DNA of 64,000 bases from a bacterium (GTDB taxonomy: Bacteria > Zixibacteria > MSB-5A5 > GN15 > FEB-12). Both the position numbers and the translations under genes were made by a program. The stretch lies in NCBI GenBank assembly GCA_016708025.1, contig JADJGQ010000001.1, positions 620,001-684,000 of the forward strand, in the 5' to 3' direction. Position 1 is the first letter of the stretch; each line of letters opens with the position of its first letter. Under the pieces are notes generated by a model. It made no database searches. It was not told the DNA's origin and saw only the letters and a list, made by a program, of their open reading frames with translations. This document shows, in pieces, positions 55,597-64,000 of this stretch.

Positions 55597-57414
55597 ATGG
55601 CGAACGATATCGATCTCGACGAGATGAAAGAGATCATCGACGACTTCCTGGTGGAAGCCGATGAACTGCTGCATTCTCTTGACACCAATCTGGTAAAGCT
55701 GGAATCGAAACCCAACGATCTCGATCTGCTCAACGAGATCTTTCGGGCTGCCCATACCATCAAGGGGACCTCGAGCTTCCTCGGTTTTGAACAGGTCACG
55801 AACCTGACCCACAAGATGGAAGATATTCTCAACAAACTCCGTAAAGCGGAGATGGTGGTAACGCCGACCATCATGGATCTTCTGCTCGAATCGCTGGACA
55901 TACTTAAGGTCCTGATCAGTAACGTTCATGAATCAAACTTCGAAGAGATCGACCTGACCGAGATCATCGGCAAGCTGATAGCTGTACAGGAAAGTCAACC
56001 AGGTGCAGCTCCCGCGACCGTGAAAGCCGAGCCAGTCGCGGTTCTGCAGCCAAAGCCCCTCAGCGAATTGGCGGGGACGCCGATCACTGTCTCCGAGGCA
56101 CTCAAGAGCACCCCGCAAGCACCTCCGATTGAGGCACCAGCCGCCTCGTCAGCAGACGTTACAACTGGTGGCGCCAAAGCGACCATGAAAAAAAGTGCGC
56201 CGGACGGTAAAAAGCCGGCCGGAGATCAAACAATTCGTGTCGATGTCGATCGCCTCGACTCTCTGATGAACCTGATGGGCGAACTCGTCCTGGGACGAAA
56301 TGCTCTGGTACAGACAGTCGGCAAATTTGTCAACGAGGACGCCAATACCCAGCACGTCGAGCAACTCAACCAGGCAGCCGCTTCGCTTAACTACATTACC
56401 ACCGAACTGCAGATGGCCGTAATGAAAATGCGTATGCAGCCGGTCGGTAAAGTCTTCAGCAAGTTCCCGCGCCTGGTCCGTGACCTGACCCGCGATAACG
56501 GCAAGCAGATCGAATTGATCATGTCCGGCGAAGAGACCGAACTCGATAAATCTGTTATCGAAGAAATCGGCGACCCGTTGGTGCACATCATCAGAAATTC
56601 CTGTGATCACGGCATTGAGATGCCGGATGCCCGTACCGCCAAAGGAAAGCCCGCAAAAGGGACTGTCGCGTTGGCCGCCTGCCAGGAGGGCTCCAACATT
56701 GTCATCCGTATCAAAGATGATGGCAAGGGGCTCGATGTCGCGGCAATCCGCGATAAGGCAGTCGAACGTGGACTCGCCACGCGTGTCGAGGTCGACAAAA
56801 TGCCCGACAAGGAAGTCTTCCGCTATATCTTTGAAGCTGGACTTTCAACGGCCAAGGTCGTCTCTGATGTCTCCGGTCGCGGTGTCGGGATGGATGTCGT
56901 CCGGACAAATATCGAAAAACTGAACGGTATGATCGAACTGGACTCGAAAGTTGACCAGGGAACGACCATTACCATCAAATTGCCACTGACCCTCGCGATC
57001 CTGCAGGGCCTACTAATTGACTCCGACAAAGAAGTGTATATCCTGCCGCTGTCTTCAGTGGTCGAGACAGTCAAGACAGCGCAATCGGATGTCAGCTATA
57101 TCAATCGCAAACCGGTCCTTCGGTTGCGTGACGAGATCATTCCGATAATCAATCTGGGGCAAGCGCTGGGACGCACCAAGAGTGGCCTGGTCCTGGCTGA
57201 AAAACCCTATATCGTTGTGGTAGGTCTAGCCGACCAGAAGATCGGGATCAACATGGATCGATTCCTCGGACAGGAGGAAGTGGTGATCAAGTCGCTCGGC
57301 AGCTACCTGGGGACAACTGAAGGTATCGCCGGCGCCACCATTCTGGGAGACGGACGCATTCGCCTGATCATAGACCTGATCGGCCTGTTCAACCTGGCCA
57401 AGAAGACCGCATAA
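55597..57414 (+). CDS. cheA: chemotaxis histidine kinase CheA
   Basis: A 605-residue kinase. The P1 domain has His53 in RAAHTIKGTSSFLGF. A Pro/Ala-rich linker (125-205) holds no recognisable P2 CheY-binding domain. P3 dimerisation starts at IRVDVDRLDSLMNLMGEL, the P4 ATPase shows IRNSCDHGIEMPD and DVSGRGVGMDVV, and P5 (about 470-605) is CheW-like. It receives receptor signals through CheW, which is not in the window, and phosphorylates CheY and CheB. It follows cheZ by 9 nt. Confidence 0.96.
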   Translation: MANDIDLDEMKEIIDDFLVEADELLHSLDTNLVKLESKPNDLDLLNEIFRAAHTIKGTSSFLGFEQVTNLTHKMEDILNKLRKAEMVVTPTIMDLLLESLDILKVLISNVHESNFEEIDLTEIIGKLIAVQESQPGAAPATVKAEPVAVLQPKPLSELAGTPITVSEALKSTPQAPPIEAPAASSADVTTGGAKATMKKSAPDGKKPAGDQTIRVDVDRLDSLMNLMGELVLGRNALVQTVGKFVNEDANTQHVEQLNQAAASLNYITTELQMAVMKMRMQPVGKVFSKFPRLVRDLTRDNGKQIELIMSGEETELDKSVIEEIGDPLVHIIRNSCDHGIEMPDARTAKGKPAKGTVALAACQEGSNIVIRIKDDGKGLDVAAIRDKAVERGLATRVEVDKMPDKEVFRYIFEAGLSTAKVVSDVSGRGVGMDVVRTNIEKLNGMIELDSKVDQGTTITIKLPLTLAILQGLLIDSDKEVYILPLSSVVETVKTAQSDVSYINRKPVLRLRDEIIPIINLGQALGRTKSGLVLAEKPYIVVVGLADQKIGINMDRFLGQEEVVIKSLGSYLGTTEGIAGATILGDGRIRLIIDLIGLFNLAKKTA

Positions 57415-57425
57415 GGCAGATTGAC

Positions 57426-58538
57426 ATGGCGATTGAGGCCCCCAGCCCAACTATACGCATTCTGGTAGTGGACGATTCCGCGTTCATGCGGAAAGCCATT
57501 ACCATGATGCTCGAGTCTGACCCGCTCATTAAGGTCATTGGGACGGCCCGCGATGGTGAAGAGGGGGTAGAGAAAGTCCGCCTTCTCAAACCGGATCTGG
57601 TCACTATGGATATTGAAATGCCGAGGATGGATGGCCTTGCAGCATTGCGCGAGATCATGCTTAAGAGCCCCGTACCCGTAATGATGGTCTCTTCGCTGAC
57701 CACCTCCGGAGCACAGGCGACCCTGGAGGCCCTTGATCTCGGCGCAGTAGATTTTATCCCCAAGCAGATGTCCTATGTCAGCCTTGATATTGTGAAGATC
57801 AAGGAAGACCTCATTGCCAAGATCAAGGATATTGCCAAGCGGAAGCACATCCTGATGTCCCGCCATCGTCAGCGTCAGTTCTCCCAGATCGGCAAGGGGA
57901 CTGCCGAATCTCCAGTCTCCAAGACAACGGTTCAGCTTCCCGAACAGAAGTTCATCCGCAAGCGTCAGCACCAGATCGGTCTGGTCGCGATCGGTTCCTC
58001 CACCGGCGGGCCACCGGCCCTTCAGTCGGTGATCACCAAGCTTCCGCGCAATTTCCCCGTCGGAGTGGTGATTGCGCAGCACATGCCCCCAATGTTTACC
58101 AAATCGTTGGCGGATCGACTTAATACGCTCTCCACGCTAACCGTTCGCGAGGCGCAGGATGGCGAACGGATCGAGGCTGGCTTGGTGCTGGTCGCACCCG
58201 GTGGGCGTCACCTGACCGTCAAGCGGCGCGGAGGGCAGGTCTTTGCCTGCGTCTCCGACGAGCCGTCGACCACGCTCTATAAGCCGTGCGTCGATGTTAT
58301 GCTTAATTCAGTCGCGGAGACCTATGGCCAGCAAACCATGGGAGTCATCCTGACAGGGATGGGGAATAATGGCATTCAGGGGATCCGTCAGATCAGGTCA
58401 AAAGGGGGAGTGGTGATCGCTCAAAACGAGCAAACATGTGTTGTCTACGGTATGCCGCGAGCGGTCATCGAGGCCGGCGTGGCCGATCATATCGCCCCCA
58501 TCGAATCCATTGCTGCTGAAATAGCCAGTTACTTCTAA
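57426..58538 (+). CDS. cheB: chemotaxis methylesterase CheB (catalytic Asp replaced by Asn)
   Basis: A 370-residue response regulator-esterase. The receiver (1-130) has VVDDSAFMRK and Asp62 in VTMDIEMPRMDG. The esterase domain (about 180-370) has Ser192 in IGSSTGGPPAL and His219 in AQHMPPMFT. The third triad member, normally Asp in the GMGxDG motif, reads GMGNNG with Asn315. The enzyme removes receptor methyl groups or deamidates receptors; the substitution may slow it. It ends the contiguous che operon. Confidence 0.94.
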   Translation: MAIEAPSPTIRILVVDDSAFMRKAITMMLESDPLIKVIGTARDGEEGVEKVRLLKPDLVTMDIEMPRMDGLAALREIMLKSPVPVMMVSSLTTSGAQATLEALDLGAVDFIPKQMSYVSLDIVKIKEDLIAKIKDIAKRKHILMSRHRQRQFSQIGKGTAESPVSKTTVQLPEQKFIRKRQHQIGLVAIGSSTGGPPALQSVITKLPRNFPVGVVIAQHMPPMFTKSLADRLNTLSTLTVREAQDGERIEAGLVLVAPGGRHLTVKRRGGQVFACVSDEPSTTLYKPCVDVMLNSVAETYGQQTMGVILTGMGNNGIQGIRQIRSKGGVVIAQNEQTCVVYGMPRAVIEAGVADHIAPIESIAAEIASYF

Positions 58539-58602
58539 GTTAAAGTTTTTGTTGAATGTATACCTCCTTAAGGCTACCCTTTTGGTCAGCTTGAAGGAAC
58601 GT

Positions 58603-59945
58603 ATGCTCATGGATGAAGCCAGAGACGCCGCATCGATTGTGACGCTCGAATCGGATGAACTGCATCGGTTTACCGAATCGTACGCGTCTTTTACCCGTAT
58701 CATCAATAGCCTGCAGCGTCAGTACATAGAACTCAAAGATGAGTTTACCAGCCAGAACGCCGAGCTAAAAGATACCAACCAGAAGCTGGTCGACATGACC
58801 AGAAAGAACCTGGCCGTATCTGAGTTCCTCAACTCCATCCTGACAGCAGTCTCCGTCGGTATAATTGCAGTTGATCAGCAGGGGCGAATTACGCAGTTCA
58901 ATCCAGCCGCTTCGCAAATGCTCGGCATGTCCGCCAGCGAGGTCCTCGGTAGGCCGTATCGCGAAATCCTTCCCCCGGGTACCCCCGTCAATGCTAACGC
59001 GCTGCGCGCATCAGAAAGCGGCAAATCAGTCGAGTCAGTGGAAAAACATCTGGATCTCCCGGATGGAACCCGTTTGGCGCTCTCCGTCTCAACGGCGATC
59101 CTTCGTGACGATGCAGGCCGTTCGGTCGGCGCAGTCGAGGTCTTTCAGGACCTGACTCGTGTAAAACGGATCGAGCAGGAGCTGGGTCGTCTATCGACCC
59201 TGGCGGCATTGGGAGAAATGGCCGCGACTATCGCGCACGAAGTGCGCAACCCGCTGGCCGGGATCGGCGGATTCGCCGCTCTTTTGAAACGTGATCTCAA
59301 TATCGATGATCCCAAGCAGAAACTGGCCGACAAGATCATCACCGGAGTCGAGAATCTCAACCGCACCGTCACCACCTTACTCAACTATACTCGCTTTGAA
59401 GAAGTCAATAAAGAGGACCTTACCTATACCGAGTTCGTGCAGCGCTCCCTCGACCAGTTCCGCTTTGATAATGGCGAGCGATTGCGGGCGGTATCGCTTG
59501 AATTGACTCCCGAAGAGAGCAGCTATGAGGCCAAAGCGCATATTGATCCAATGCTGGTCAGGCAATTGCTGTTTAACCTGCTGACCAATGCGGTTGAGGC
59601 ATGCGGAGAGAAAGGGAGTATCTCGATCTCAGTCCGCCGCTTGTCCCGCGACGATGCCCATGAAAAATACAGTGACAAATTACTGCTGGGTCATAGAGAG
59701 ACTGTCCTTGAAACGACTGTCCATGACTCGGGTCACGGCATCAATGCACAGGTACTCGACAAGATCTTCTCGCCGTTCTTTACGACCAAAAGCACCGGCA
59801 CCGGACTTGGTCTGGCGGTGAGCTGGAAAATAGCCAAAGCACACGGGGGGAGATTATCGCCGATAATCATCCGGCCGGTGGTGCACAATTCACATTTGTG
59901 ATCCCTTCGAAGATTGACCACGCTGACATGGAGCGCACAGGATGA
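58603..59945 (+). CDS. PAS-domain sensor histidine kinase (NtrB-like), frame broken at a G6 run
   Basis: It has an N-terminal coiled coil (10-80), a PAS domain (about 85-200, VGIIAVDQQGRITQFNPAA), the DHp H-box MAATIAHEVRNPLAG, an N-box LLFNLLTNAVEA and G1 HDSGHGIN with GLGLAVSWKIAKAHGG. The unshifted frame ends at TGA 59899-59901 with an unrelated tail. A -1 shift at G6 (59845-59850) restores GGEIIADNHPAGGAQFTFVIP, the normal end of this fold, and reaches TGA 59943-59945, overlapping the next ATG by 4 nt. Either one G is missing from the sequence or the gene uses frameshifting. AAGGA precedes ATG 58603. It should phosphorylate the sigma-54 activator downstream. Confidence 0.85.
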
Positions 59946-61294
59946 AGTATGCTGTACTGATCGTGGATGATGATAAACTGGTGAATGAGTTTTTGACAGA
60001 AACCCTCACCCGTGCCGGATACAAATGCGTTTCCGCATTTTCCGGCGAAGAAGCTGTTCATCGATTTAAGTCCCAGACGTTTGATATTGTTCTCACCGAC
60101 CTCAAGATGCGGGAGATGGACGGCCTGACTTTGCTGCATCAGATCAAGACGGTGTCGCCGGACACGACCGTTATTATGATGACCGCCTATGGCACGGTTG
60201 AGACTGCGGTCAAGGCGATCAAGCTGGGAGCCTATGATTTCCTGCTCAAGCCGGTTTCACCGGAAGCCCTCGAGCATATCCTCTCCCGAGTGACCGAGGT
60301 CCTGGAGCTACGCTCTCAGAACCGGATCATGCAGGCCGACCTGGCACACAAGTTCCAGAACATCATCGGCAAGTCGAAAATGATGAAGGAGATCTTCGAT
60401 CTGATCCAGTCGGTCGCCAATGCCCGCTCAACCGTGATGATCACCGGATCTTCCGGTACCGGTAAGGAAATGGTCGCTCGCGCCATACACTATGCGTCGA
60501 ACCGCGCCCAGAATCCGTTCATCAAACTCAACTGTGCCGCGCTGCCGGAGAATCTGGTCGAGGCGGAGCTGTTTGGCTATGAAAAAGGGGCGTTCACCGA
60601 CGCCAAGAAGACCAACCGCGGCCGCTTTGAGCTGGCCGATGGCGGCACTCTATTGCTCGACGAAATCTCCGAGATGCCGCTGAATCTGCAGAGCAAACTG
60701 CTTCGCGTGATCCAGGAGCGCGAATTCGAACGCGTTGGCTCAAGCCAGACGATCTCTGTCGATGTCCGTATCATTGCCACGTCGAATCGCAATCTGAAAG
60801 AGTACATTTCCCAGGGGCTGTTCCGTGAAGATCTCTTCTATCGCCTCAATGTCATTCCGATCTACTTGCCGCCGCTCGCGGACCGCAAGGAAGACATTCC
60901 TGCCCTGACGCAGCATTTCATTGAGAAGTACAATGATGAGAATGGTCGGAGCATCAAACGGATGGATGACGGCGTGATGCGCATGTTCCTCCGGTATCAC
61001 TGGCCCGGCAATGTTCGCGAACTGGAAAATATGCTGGAACGTGCAGTTGTCACCGCTAAGTCGGAGATTCTGACCGATGATGACTTCCCGACCGAATTGG
61101 CCCTTGGTCCAGTGGCCGATGACCTCCCGCCGCTGAAGGTGCCGATGAAGCTCGAAGAGGGGAGCAAGTACTTGATTCTCAAGACCCTTGAGAAGTTCAA
61201 CGGCAACAAAACCAAGGCTGCAGAGGCTCTCGGGATCACCACCCGGACCATCCGGAACAAGCTGGCTGAATATCAACTGGAGCAAACTAACTGA
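59942..61294 (+). CDS. NtrC-family sigma-54-dependent response regulator
   Basis: A 450-residue protein with a receiver (Asp53 in VLTDLKMREMDG), an AAA+ domain with Walker A GSSGTGKE, the sigma-54 contact loop ELFGYEKGAFTDA (a GAFTGA variant) and Walker B GGTLLLDEIS, and a Fis-type HTH (NGNKTKAAEALGITTRTIRNKL). It activates sigma-54 promoters after phosphorylation by the adjacent kinase. With a perfect -24/-12 promoter before flgB 1.8 kb downstream, it is very likely the class II flagellar activator (FlgR/FleR type). It is followed by a strong terminator. Confidence 0.95.
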   Translation: MKYAVLIVDDDKLVNEFLTETLTRAGYKCVSAFSGEEAVHRFKSQTFDIVLTDLKMREMDGLTLLHQIKTVSPDTTVIMMTAYGTVETAVKAIKLGAYDFLLKPVSPEALEHILSRVTEVLELRSQNRIMQADLAHKFQNIIGKSKMMKEIFDLIQSVANARSTVMITGSSGTGKEMVARAIHYASNRAQNPFIKLNCAALPENLVEAELFGYEKGAFTDAKKTNRGRFELADGGTLLLDEISEMPLNLQSKLLRVIQEREFERVGSSQTISVDVRIIATSNRNLKEYISQGLFREDLFYRLNVIPIYLPPLADRKEDIPALTQHFIEKYNDENGRSIKRMDDGVMRMFLRYHWPGNVRELENMLERAVVTAKSEILTDDDFPTELALGPVADDLPPLKVPMKLEEGSKYLILKTLEKFNGNKTKAAEALGITTRTIRNKLAEYQLEQTN

Positions 61295-61317
61295 CAATCG
61301 TTCAATAGATTTGCGAG

Positions 61318-61341
61318 AGGCCCGCTCCGGCGGGCCTTTTT
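61318..61341 (+). terminator. Rho-independent terminator
   Basis: AGGCCCGC (61318-61325), loop TCCG, complement (61330-61337), then TTTTT. Confidence 0.9.
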
Positions 61342-61364
61342 CTTACCCGGAAACATTTGCCTGA

Positions 61365-61391
61365 TAAACATTTGAACAGTTCTGCCGATAG
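61365..61391 (+). promoter_or_regulatory. sigma-28 (FliA) promoter for motAB
   Basis: TAAA (61365-61368), exactly 15 nt, GCCGATAG (61384-61391), one base off the flagellar sigma-28 consensus TAAA-N15-GCCGATAA. It lies 62 nt before motA, just after a terminator. Confidence 0.85.
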
Positions 61392-61453
61392 TTTAGTTGA
61401 CCGGACAGCGTCAGGCAATTCAGCCCGACAACCCCGTTCAGTAAACGACGACT

Positions 61454-62218
61454 ATGGATCTGGCAACACTTATCGGTCTCATACTCGCTTTTGGCGCGGT
61501 GGTCGGCTCTTTCGTAATGGAAGGAGGTCACCTCGATGCCATCTTCCTCTTTCCCCCAATGCTGATAGTGATTGGCGGAACGTTGGGTGCCACCATTGTA
61601 ACCACTTCCTTCGGTACGGTCCTGCAGGTACCGACTTACCTTCGATTGGCATTCTTTGGTCATTCCCATAGATTGACCGAATCGATCGACATGATCGTCC
61701 GCCTGGCCGAAAAGGCGCGTCGCGAGGGGATTCTGGGCCTCGATGCTCATATCAAAGATTTTAGAGATCCGTTCTTTCGCAAAGCTCTCCAGTTGGTGGT
61801 CGACGGAACCGAAGTGACCGCACTTCGCGAGATCCTCGAGACCGAGATCGCTTACATGGAAGAGCGCCACAAAAAAGGGATAGCCTTCTTCCAGAAGGCC
61901 GGAGGATTTGCACCTACGCTTGGCATCCTGGGGACAGTCCTCGGACTGATCCACACCCTCGGGAACACGTCCGATGCCTCCAAAATGGCGACCTCAATCG
62001 CCGCCGCCTTCATTGCCACTCTTTGGGGAGTCGGCCTGGCGAATCTCTTTTTCCTGCCGGTCTCAGACAAATTGAGACTTCGCCACGAAGAAGAGATGAT
62101 CCACCTTGAACTGGTCGTCGAAGGTATGGCCGCGATCCAGTCCGGTGAAAATCCGCGCAATATCCGCACGCGCTTGCTGGCATTCATCTCGCCGCAACAT
62201 CGCGGCGTGGAGGAATGA
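61454..62218 (+). CDS. motA: flagellar motor stator protein MotA
   Basis: A 254-residue stator protein with four predicted helices: two near the N-terminus (MDLATLIGLILAFGAVVGSFVM and the ILFPPMLIVIGGTLGATIV region) and two late (FAPTLGILGTVLGLIHTL and IAAAFIATLWGVGLANLFFLPV). The cytoplasmic loop with RREGILGLDAHI carries the charged residues that touch FliG. Whether it uses protons or sodium cannot be decided. The stop overlaps the motB region. Confidence 0.95.
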   Translation: MDLATLIGLILAFGAVVGSFVMEGGHLDAIFLFPPMLIVIGGTLGATIVTTSFGTVLQVPTYLRLAFFGHSHRLTESIDMIVRLAEKARREGILGLDAHIKDFRDPFFRKALQLVVDGTEVTALREILETEIAYMEERHKKGIAFFQKAGGFAPTLGILGTVLGLIHTLGNTSDASKMATSIAAAFIATLWGVGLANLFFLPVSDKLRLRHEEEMIHLELVVEGMAAIQSGENPRNIRTRLLAFISPQHRGVEE

Positions 62219-62220
62219 CC

Positions 62221-63075
62221 ATGCCCCGTCGCCGTCGCTCTTCCAACGATCACGAAAATCTTGAACGCTGGCTCCTGACCTACGCTGACTTGATCACCCT
62301 GCTCCTGGCCTTTTTTGTCGTCATGTACTCCATGTCCCGAGTTGACGCCAAGAAGTTCGGCAAGATGGCCGAGGCACTCAATGGCGTGCTCAAAGGGGGA
62401 GATAGCATCATCAAAACTGAAACCGAGTCCAGGAAAACCGGCCACGGACTACTGCAACTCGGCAATCTCAAGATGATCCAACAGCAGATCGAAGAACGAT
62501 TCAAGGAGATCAATCGGCAAGGGGAGATCAAATCCGAATTGACCGAACGCGGCTTGGTAGTCCATATCATGGAATCGGCATTGTTCAGTGAGGCTTCGGC
62601 CGACCTCCAGCATCGCGCTATGGAGATTCTCGACCTGATAGCCGACAAAGTCCGACCACTCCCCAATCATGTCCGGATCGAGGGTCACACCGATGACCGA
62701 CCGATCAATACGGTGGTTTATCCGTCGAATTGGGAACTCGCCTCAGCCCGTGCGACTGCGGTCGTGCGCTACTTTTCCGGCCTGCACGGGATCGCCCCGG
62801 ACCGGATCTCCGCGCTGGGCTACGGTGAGTACCGTCCAATACGCCCGAACAATTCCATTGAAAATCGTGCCCAGAACCGTCGGGTCGACATTGTCATCTT
62901 AACGATGGAACTGACAGTCCAGGAGCCTTCATCTGAATACTATTATGGTGAGAAGTCGGATTCCGACACACTGACCACAGTCCAACAGACTTTTCCCACT
63001 CAGCCGGGAAACGATTTCCCGCAACAGCCGCTGAACTGGGAACAGCTCGACAGCCTCAGAACCGCAACTCCTTAG
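62221..63075 (+). CDS. motB: flagellar motor stator protein MotB
   Basis: A 284-residue protein with one N-terminal helix containing the ion-binding Asp23 (LLTYADLITLLLAFFVVMYS) and a C-terminal OmpA-like peptidoglycan-binding domain (IEGHTDDRP, SARATAVVRYF, NRRVDIVIL). It anchors the stator to the cell wall. ATG 62221 is 6 nt from AGGA; an earlier ATG at 62215 is too close to it but would overlap motA by 4 nt. Confidence 0.95.
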   Translation: MPRRRRSSNDHENLERWLLTYADLITLLLAFFVVMYSMSRVDAKKFGKMAEALNGVLKGGDSIIKTETESRKTGHGLLQLGNLKMIQQQIEERFKEINRQGEIKSELTERGLVVHIMESALFSEASADLQHRAMEILDLIADKVRPLPNHVRIEGHTDDRPINTVVYPSNWELASARATAVVRYFSGLHGIAPDRISALGYGEYRPIRPNNSIENRAQNRRVDIVILTMELTVQEPSSEYYYGEKSDSDTLTTVQQTFPTQPGNDFPQQPLNWEQLDSLRTATP

Positions 63076-63107
63076 CATTCAACAGACAATCCGCATTCTC
63101 GTAAAGT

Positions 63108-63122
63108 TGGCACCGTCCTTGC
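63108..63122 (+). promoter_or_regulatory. sigma-54 promoter for flgBC
   Basis: TGGCAC (63108-63113), 5 nt, TTGC (63119-63122): the GG and GC dinucleotides are 10 nt apart as required. It lies 40 nt before flgB. Confidence 0.9.
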
Positions 63123-63161
63123 AATTGACAAGGTCGGAAACATACGGCTACGAGTACATAT

Positions 63162-63575
63162 ATGGAAAACGGACTGTCAAAATTCTTATTCACGAAGATG
63201 GGCGTGCCCAACTTCTCGAAGTACCTCGATCTCGGATCGTTCCGGCAGAAGCTTATCTCCGGAAACATGGCCAATGCGGCCACTCCGGGCTATGAGGCAC
63301 AGAATATTGAGTTTGAGCGTGAGTACCAGCGACTCACCGGCAACACCAACCACCTCGCCGGTGCGTTGACCAATCAATACCATATACCGCTCGGTGAGCA
63401 TAAGGCGAAGCCGCCGCGTATCGATCATGAGAAGGTCAAGGACGGCGATGTCAATTCGATCGATATCGACGAAGAGATCGCCAACCTGGCTCAGAATGAA
63501 CTGCAGTTCACCATTGGGGCCGAACTGCTGAAACGTAAATTCGATTCCATGCGCAACGCGATAACCAGTAAGTAG
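63162..63575 (+). CDS. flgB: flagellar basal-body rod protein FlgB
   Basis: A 137-residue rod protein with the conserved rod-family N-terminus NMANAATPGYEAQNIEFEREY and the C-terminal heptad helix IDEEIANLAQNELQFTIGAELLKRKFDSMRNAI, typical of FlgB. It forms the proximal rod of the flagellum and is exported by the flagellar secretion system. It is the first gene of the sigma-54-driven basal-body operon. Confidence 0.95.
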   Translation: MENGLSKFLFTKMGVPNFSKYLDLGSFRQKLISGNMANAATPGYEAQNIEFEREYQRLTGNTNHLAGALTNQYHIPLGEHKAKPPRIDHEKVKDGDVNSIDIDEEIANLAQNELQFTIGAELLKRKFDSMRNAITSK

Positions 63576-63585
63576 GGATAGTGAG

Positions 63586-64000
63586 ATGGCCGGAGTACTG
63601 CACGCGATCCAGTTGTCAGCCAAAGGGCTGACTATCCAGCGCAAGAAAATGAATGTCGTCGCCGAAAACTTGGCGAATGCAGAAACGACCAAAACGGCCG
63701 ACGGCGGCCCGTATCAGCGCAAACGCCTGTTGGTCAGGGAAGCCAAAGAGGCGGGGAATTTCGATTCCTTCCTGCGCCAGGCCGACACGCCGCTCGCTCG
63801 CACCCACCCCGAGCACAAACTCGGTAACTCTTTCAAAGTGCGCGAGGATTCTGAACTTGCCTCGGTCGAGGCAAAACAGGTCGAACAAAAGGACTCGTTC
63901 AAGCTGATCTATGATCCGACCCATCCGGAAGCGGACGAGGAAGGATATGTCAAACTGCCGGATATCGATATCATCACCGAGATGGTCGATATGATGGTGG
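63586..64000 (+). CDS. flgC: flagellar basal-body rod protein FlgC (partial, cut by window end)
   Basis: 138 codons are visible before the window ends. The N-terminus has SAKGLTIQRKKMNVVAENLANAETTKT and the internal motif IYDPTHPEADEEGYVKLPDIDIITEMVDMM, both characteristic of FlgC. It is a proximal-rod protein, located 10 nt after flgB in the same operon. Confidence 0.95.
   Translation, partial: MAGVLHAIQLSAKGLTIQRKKMNVVAENLANAETTKTADGGPYQRKRLLVREAKEAGNFDSFLRQADTPLARTHPEHKLGNSFKVREDSELASVEAKQVEQKDSFKLIYDPTHPEADEEGYVKLPDIDIITEMVDMMV

Noticed and set aside
60586..60606. GAFTDA instead of GAFTGA in the sigma-54 activator as a loss-of-function mark
   Set aside because: GAFTDA is a common natural variant in working NtrC-family activators.

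Overview
The window is about 64 kb of dense bacterial chromosome at roughly 55% G+C (estimated by eye), with many genes overlapping by 1-16 nt or separated by short gaps. It reads as a motile, didermic, free-living bacterium of the FCB superphylum, most like candidate phylum Zixibacteria. The reasons are an Omp85/TamB outer-membrane assembly pair, a subtilase with a C-terminal sorting/FlgD-Ig-like domain, a giant secreted protein ending in a dockerin-like repeat, and a complete flagellar/chemotaxis block. The taxonomic call is inference. No rRNA, prophage, insertion sequence, plasmid gene or CRISPR array was seen.

Layout. 1-4.1 kb: end of a CoA-dehydratase-activase-like gene, trxA, a tiny membrane ORF that looks like a selenoprotein (in-frame TGA followed by a SECIS-like hairpin), a rhomboid protease, a degenerate receiver protein and ccdA. 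4.1-10.1 kb: DUF2064 transferase-like gene, creatininase family, an outer-membrane barrel, pabC/pabB (folate) and a DUF401 permease. 10.1-13.4 kb: an ECF sigma factor, its zinc-binding anti-sigma factor and an HtrA-like protein that has lost catalytic His and Ser, followed by a CMD-domain gene. 13.4-18.9 kb: tamB and tamA. 18.9-21.9 kb: cysteine desulfurase, mnmA (tRNA thiolation) and an MBL-fold hydrolase. 22-30.1 kb: AsmA family, an amino-acid ABC permease and ATPase, an M1-peptidase-like protein without zinc ligands, and a subtilase. 30.1-31.8 kb: a PAS protein and a receiver-DHp protein with no ATPase domain. 31.9-42.2 kb: housekeeping genes (yicC, gmk, rpoZ, topA, xerC, hslV, hslU, glyA, MTH1187-family, cutA, nrdR, tatC). 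42.5-48.7 kb: dockerin protein, tRNA-Gly(CCC), DUF512 radical-SAM-like protein and der.

48.7-64 kb is a signalling and motility block. A SpoIIE-type phosphatase, an RsbW-like ATPase, a STAS protein and a HEAT-repeat protein precede three receivers, cheR, cheZ, cheA and cheB. Next come an NtrB-type kinase whose frame is broken at a G6 run, an NtrC-type sigma-54 activator, motAB and flgBC. The DNA carries a textbook sigma-28 promoter before motA and a textbook sigma-54 promoter before flgB, so regulators and target promoters are visible together. No cheW, cheD or chemoreceptor gene lies in the window.

The most interesting points are the putative small selenoprotein, the inactivated HtrA in an envelope-stress operon, the kinase frameshift, the partner-switching module fused to the chemotaxis operon, and a recurring -10-box-N6-ATG arrangement suggesting leaderless transcripts.
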